From Fidelibacterota bacterium (GTDB taxonomy: Bacteria > Marinisomatota > Marinisomatia > Marinisomatales > Marinisomataceae), in the NCBI GenBank assembly GCA_012963075.1, contig DTWI01000065.1, positions 1 through 8,798 of the forward strand: a stretch of DNA of 8,798 nucleotides, written 5' to 3'. The position numbers and the translations under genes are program-made. This document shows positions 6,704 to 8,798 of this stretch, one piece after another; within the stretch, counting starts at the first letter, position 1, and each line of letters starts with the position of its first letter. The notes beneath the pieces are model-generated. The model was not told where the DNA came from. It did not search any database and saw nothing but the letters and a program-made list of their open reading frames with translations.

Positions 6704-6940
6704 ATGTCGATTTTTTTTATAAAAATGATAAGAATATATCAAATTGTTTTATCCCCAATTTTGGGTTCAAATTGTCGTTATCAACCAACTTGTTCCAATT
6801 ATGCAATGGAATCAATTCAACAATGGGGAGTAATCCAAGGTTCGGTATTGTCATTCAAAAGAATTATTAAGTGTCATCCATGGGGATCCAGTGGTTATGA
6901 TGCAGTTCCTACCAAGCATGAAAGAACAAAAAATGAATGA
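6704..6940 (+). CDS. yidD: Membrane protein insertion efficiency factor YidD
   Basis: 78 residues from ATG 6704. YidD is a small inner-membrane-associated protein that helps YidC/Sec insert membrane proteins. The signature is complete: an amphipathic N-terminal helix with [13 protein letters not shown], then [11 protein letters not shown] with the conserved cysteine pair, a [13 protein letters not shown] helix, and the [13 protein letters not shown] block with the third cysteine. The start at 6704 gives the usual short leader before the IRxYQ helix; ATG 6725 is possible but would be very short, and an upstream extension to 6593 runs within dcd in another frame and is not credible. A run of eight T at 6711-6718 follows the start. 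It is usually linked to rnpA/yidC, which are absent here. Its stop overlaps the start of the NicO-type gene by 8 bases. Confidence 0.93.
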   Translation: MSIFFIKMIRIYQIVLSPILGSNCRYQPTCSNYAMESIQQWGVIQGSVLSFKRIIKCHPWGSSGYDAVPTKHERTKNE

Positions 6941-7622
6941 AATTATTCAATATTTAACCAGCAATCTTACTTTACCATTTATTTTTATTCTTGGAATGTT
7001 TCATGCATTAGAGCCTGGTCATGGTAAAACATTTATTCTCGCTTACCTAACTGGTGGTAGAATACGTGTTTGGGGTGCTATCCAGTTAATTATTGCTTTA
7101 ATTATAACCCATTTTATGCTTTTTTCTTTACTGGCATATCTGATTAAACTTGGAAGTGATAAATTTCCTATTTTTCTAGAGTTTATTGGACCTGCCTTAA
7201 TTATATCATTAGGTATATACCTTCTTTATAGATCTTTAAAAGAAACTCGTCATGAAGGCGATGAAGATTGTGATGATCCAGCACATTTTCATTTTAATGA
7301 ATCTAAATTTTCTAGTCCTATTGTGACTGGATTTGTTGCCGGACTGATTCCATGTCCATCGGCCTTGGGAGTAGTATTGATTGCAGGTATGACTTTCAGC
7401 GGTCCAGCGCTTTATTTCAGTATTTTTATTTATGTTTTAGGAATTGCACTTACTTTAATTGGTATTGTGCTGTTATTCTTATTCTTTAAAGAGAAAGCAC
7501 AGAAGCAACTCGATTCTGTTAACAAAAAATTCAATACAAATCTAATCGCAGCATTTTTGATTATTACAATAGGAGTTTTATATTTGTTAATGAATCTATT
7601 GGGAACAGGACACCAACATTAA
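6933..7622 (+). CDS. NicO/RcnA-family nickel/cobalt transporter
   Basis: 229 residues from ATG 6933, chosen because it directly precedes MNEIIQYL and the first hydrophobic segment; the longer frame from 6891 runs through the yidD end. It is an integral inner-membrane protein with about six segments. Key motifs: [10 protein letters not shown] at 24-33 with H24, E27 and H30, equivalent to the RcnA HGLEPGHSKT motif for Ni2+/Co2+; TH60 in the second segment; and [13 protein letters not shown] at 137-149. A cytoplasmic or periplasmic loop (107-124) is rich in H, D, E and C ([18 protein letters not shown]), and the tail is GHQH. Both could bind metal, though the loop is shorter than in E. coli RcnA. 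RcnA exports Ni/Co, but direction and ion are not readable here. It overlaps yidD by 8 bases and shares 4 end bases with the DUF3147 gene on the opposite strand. Confidence 0.85.
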   Translation: MNEIIQYLTSNLTLPFIFILGMFHALEPGHGKTFILAYLTGGRIRVWGAIQLIIALIITHFMLFSLLAYLIKLGSDKFPIFLEFIGPALIISLGIYLLYRSLKETRHEGDEDCDDPAHFHFNESKFSSPIVTGFVAGLIPCPSALGVVLIAGMTFSGPALYFSIFIYVLGIALTLIGIVLLFLFFKEKAQKQLDSVNKKFNTNLIAAFLIITIGVLYLLMNLLGTGHQH

Positions 7623-7969
7623 AGAACTTCTATCCCAAATTTCTTTAATAAAGCTATTAGCAAAAGAAATAGAGAAACCATAATTACTAATGCAATAGTC
7701 ATACTAAAACCAAAAGATAAATTTTTCTTTAGTAAATATGGGAATATGATAAAAAAAGACAAAGAAAGTAATGTCATCCATAGTATACTATGAGAAAATG
7801 TAGCTATACGATCAGTATCTTTTGTATCAATATATAACCACATAATTGTTAATAGTGACATCAGTGGTAGTGATACAATAATCGATCCTAGAATGATGCT
7901 TTTCTTTGCAACTTCAGAAGCAATAAAAATAATTATTGCTGATAATATAATTTTAATTGCTTCGAACAT
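7619..7969 (-). CDS. DUF3147-family small membrane protein
   Basis: 116 residues, nearly all hydrophobic, with four predicted membrane segments at about 5-22, 26-46, 60-80 and 88-110. It matches the DUF3147 pattern I recall: SEVAKKS after the first helix, SLPLMSLL at 33-40, then WLYIDTKDTDRIA at 44-56, the most diagnostic stretch. No charged catalytic set is present and the family has no assigned function. It lies alone on the minus strand between two metal transporter genes, tail-to-tail with NicO (4-base overlap) and divergent from the ZIP gene (45-base spacer). No Shine-Dalgarno sequence precedes its ATG. A link with metal transport is only positional. Confidence 0.75.
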   Translation of the reverse strand: MFEAIKIILSAIIIFIASEVAKKSIILGSIIVSLPLMSLLTIMWLYIDTKDTDRIATFSHSILWMTLLSLSFFIIFPYLLKKNLSFGFSMTIALVIMVSLFLLLIALLKKFGIEVL

Positions 7970-8014
7970 GATTTTTTGTAATTTGCATAAAATAATTTAA
8001 TAAGAAAATCAAAG

Positions 8015-8798
8015 ATGGACTCGAATAATATTTTAATTGGATTTGCGCTTGCAACTTTTGCTGGATTAAGCACAGGGATTGGTAGTTTCCTAGGCTTATA
8101 CTCAAAATTTGAAAATAAAAGATTGCTATCACTGGCTCTTGGATTTTCAGCTGGAGTAATGATTTATGTTTCTTTTATGGAACTCCTTCTGCTTTCTTTT
8201 GATTCATTGGGAGGACTATATGGAGATACTTTTGGAAAATTAGTTGGGGTTACTTCCTTTATAATGGGACTATCAATTATGTTCTTTATCGACCAATTAT
8301 TTGAACACCATTCAATAGCTGATTTTATTTCACGATCTTCCAATAAAGATGAATCATTGTTAGTCCGTACAGGAGTATTTTCTGCATTTGCTTTAGCTAT
8401 TCATAATTTTCCAGAAGGATTTGCAACATTCACAGCTGCAGTATATGATCCAACTGTTGGAGCAACTCTTGCAATTGCTATTGCAATCCATAATATCCCT
8501 GAAGGGTTAGCAGTTTCAGTTCCTATTTATTATGCTACTAAGAGTAAAAGTAAAGCATTTTGGGTGTCTTTTGCTTCAGGTCTTGCTGAACCTGTTGGTG
8601 CATTGATTGGATTTTTGATTTTTAGTACTGTATATAATGACGCATTATTTGGAATATCTTTTGCTTTTTGTGCTGGTATTATGATTTATGTATCTTTAAA
8701 TGAGCTATTACCTGTATCAAGAGAGTATGGAAAGCCTAGCGATCCTATTATAGGCGTAACTGCTGGAATAATTGTAATGGCACTAAGTTTAATATTAA
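8015..8798 (+). CDS. zupT: ZIP-family divalent metal transporter, ZupT-like (3' end cut by window edge)
   Basis: 261 codons are visible from ATG 8015 with no stop before the edge, reading ...MALSLIL at the end; ZupT proteins are about 260-270 long, so only a few residues should be missing. ZIP proteins bring Zn2+ and other divalent metals (Fe, Mn, Co) into the cytoplasm. The binuclear metal site is clear: HNFPEG at 130-135 (H130, N131, E134) in TM4 and HNIPEG at 159-164 (H159, N160, E163) in TM5. Also visible are the N-terminal GFALATFAGLSTGIGS, ALGFSAGVMIYVSFMEL at 41-57, a short polar loop FEHHS near 96-100, and LAEPVGALIG in TM6. Eight membrane segments fit. No Shine-Dalgarno sequence is seen. 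It is divergent from the DUF3147 gene; no Zur-like operator stands out in the 45-base spacer. Confidence 0.92.
   Translation, partial: MDSNNILIGFALATFAGLSTGIGSFLGLYSKFENKRLLSLALGFSAGVMIYVSFMELLLLSFDSLGGLYGDTFGKLVGVTSFIMGLSIMFFIDQLFEHHSIADFISRSSNKDESLLVRTGVFSAFALAIHNFPEGFATFTAAVYDPTVGATLAIAIAIHNIPEGLAVSVPIYYATKSKSKAFWVSFASGLAEPVGALIGFLIFSTVYNDALFGISFAFCAGIMIYVSLNELLPVSREYGKPSDPIIGVTAGIIVMALSLIL

Noticed and set aside
6891..6932. NicO gene starting at ATG 6891.
   Set aside because: The extension reads through the conserved end of yidD in another frame and adds no membrane segment; ATG 6933 gives the expected N-terminus.
8402..8506. Two similar stretches coding HNFPEG and HNIPEG, as a DNA repeat.
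   Set aside because: They are the standard TM4 and TM5 metal motifs of ZIP proteins, not a recent duplication.

Overview
The window is AT-rich bacterial DNA, densely packed with twelve protein-coding genes on both strands. Two genes run off the ends: an aldo/keto reductase on the left and a ZIP metal transporter on the right. I see no rRNA, tRNA, insertion sequence, CRISPR array or phage gene. The standard genetic code fits, with TAA, TAG and TGA all used as stops. A secreted M1 metallopeptidase paired with a DUF6702 protein, a secreted YiiX-type hydrolase and a DUF3147 protein point to a Gram-negative of the Bacteroidota/Marinimicrobia (FCB) neighbourhood. The compact, AT-rich layout resembles a streamlined free-living, perhaps marine, genome. 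This placement is inference from family memory only.

Layout: 1-535 (+) 3' part of an aldo/keto reductase; 563-1321 (+) stand-alone RecB-like PD-(D/E)XK protein with two CxxC pairs; 1334-2334 (-) a two-gene unit, EthD-like protein then secreted YiiX/YebB-like cysteine hydrolase, joined by a TAATG overlap; 2444-5272 (+) secreted M1 metallopeptidase plus secreted DUF6702 protein, 3 bases apart; 5262-6101 (-) lgt; 6163-7622 (+) dcd, yidD and a NicO/RcnA-type Ni/Co transporter; 7619-7969 (-) DUF3147 membrane protein; 8015-8798 (+) ZIP transporter (zupT-like), open at the right edge.

Most of the window is housekeeping or envelope function: lipoprotein maturation (Lgt), membrane protein insertion (YidD), nucleotide supply (Dcd), periplasmic hydrolysis (M1, YiiX) and divalent metal traffic (NicO, ZIP). 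Strand changes seven times in twelve genes. All three tail-to-tail junctions are tight: a 12-base gap, an 11-base overlap and a 4-base overlap. No gene-free stretch reaches 300 bases; the longest is the 109-base divergent spacer at 2335-2443.

No obvious new multi-gene system stands out. The most interesting leads are the DUF6702 protein, whose predicted mature chain begins with histidine beside an M1 peptidase; the PD-(D/E)XK protein with a four-cysteine pattern; and the coupled EthD/YiiX pair.
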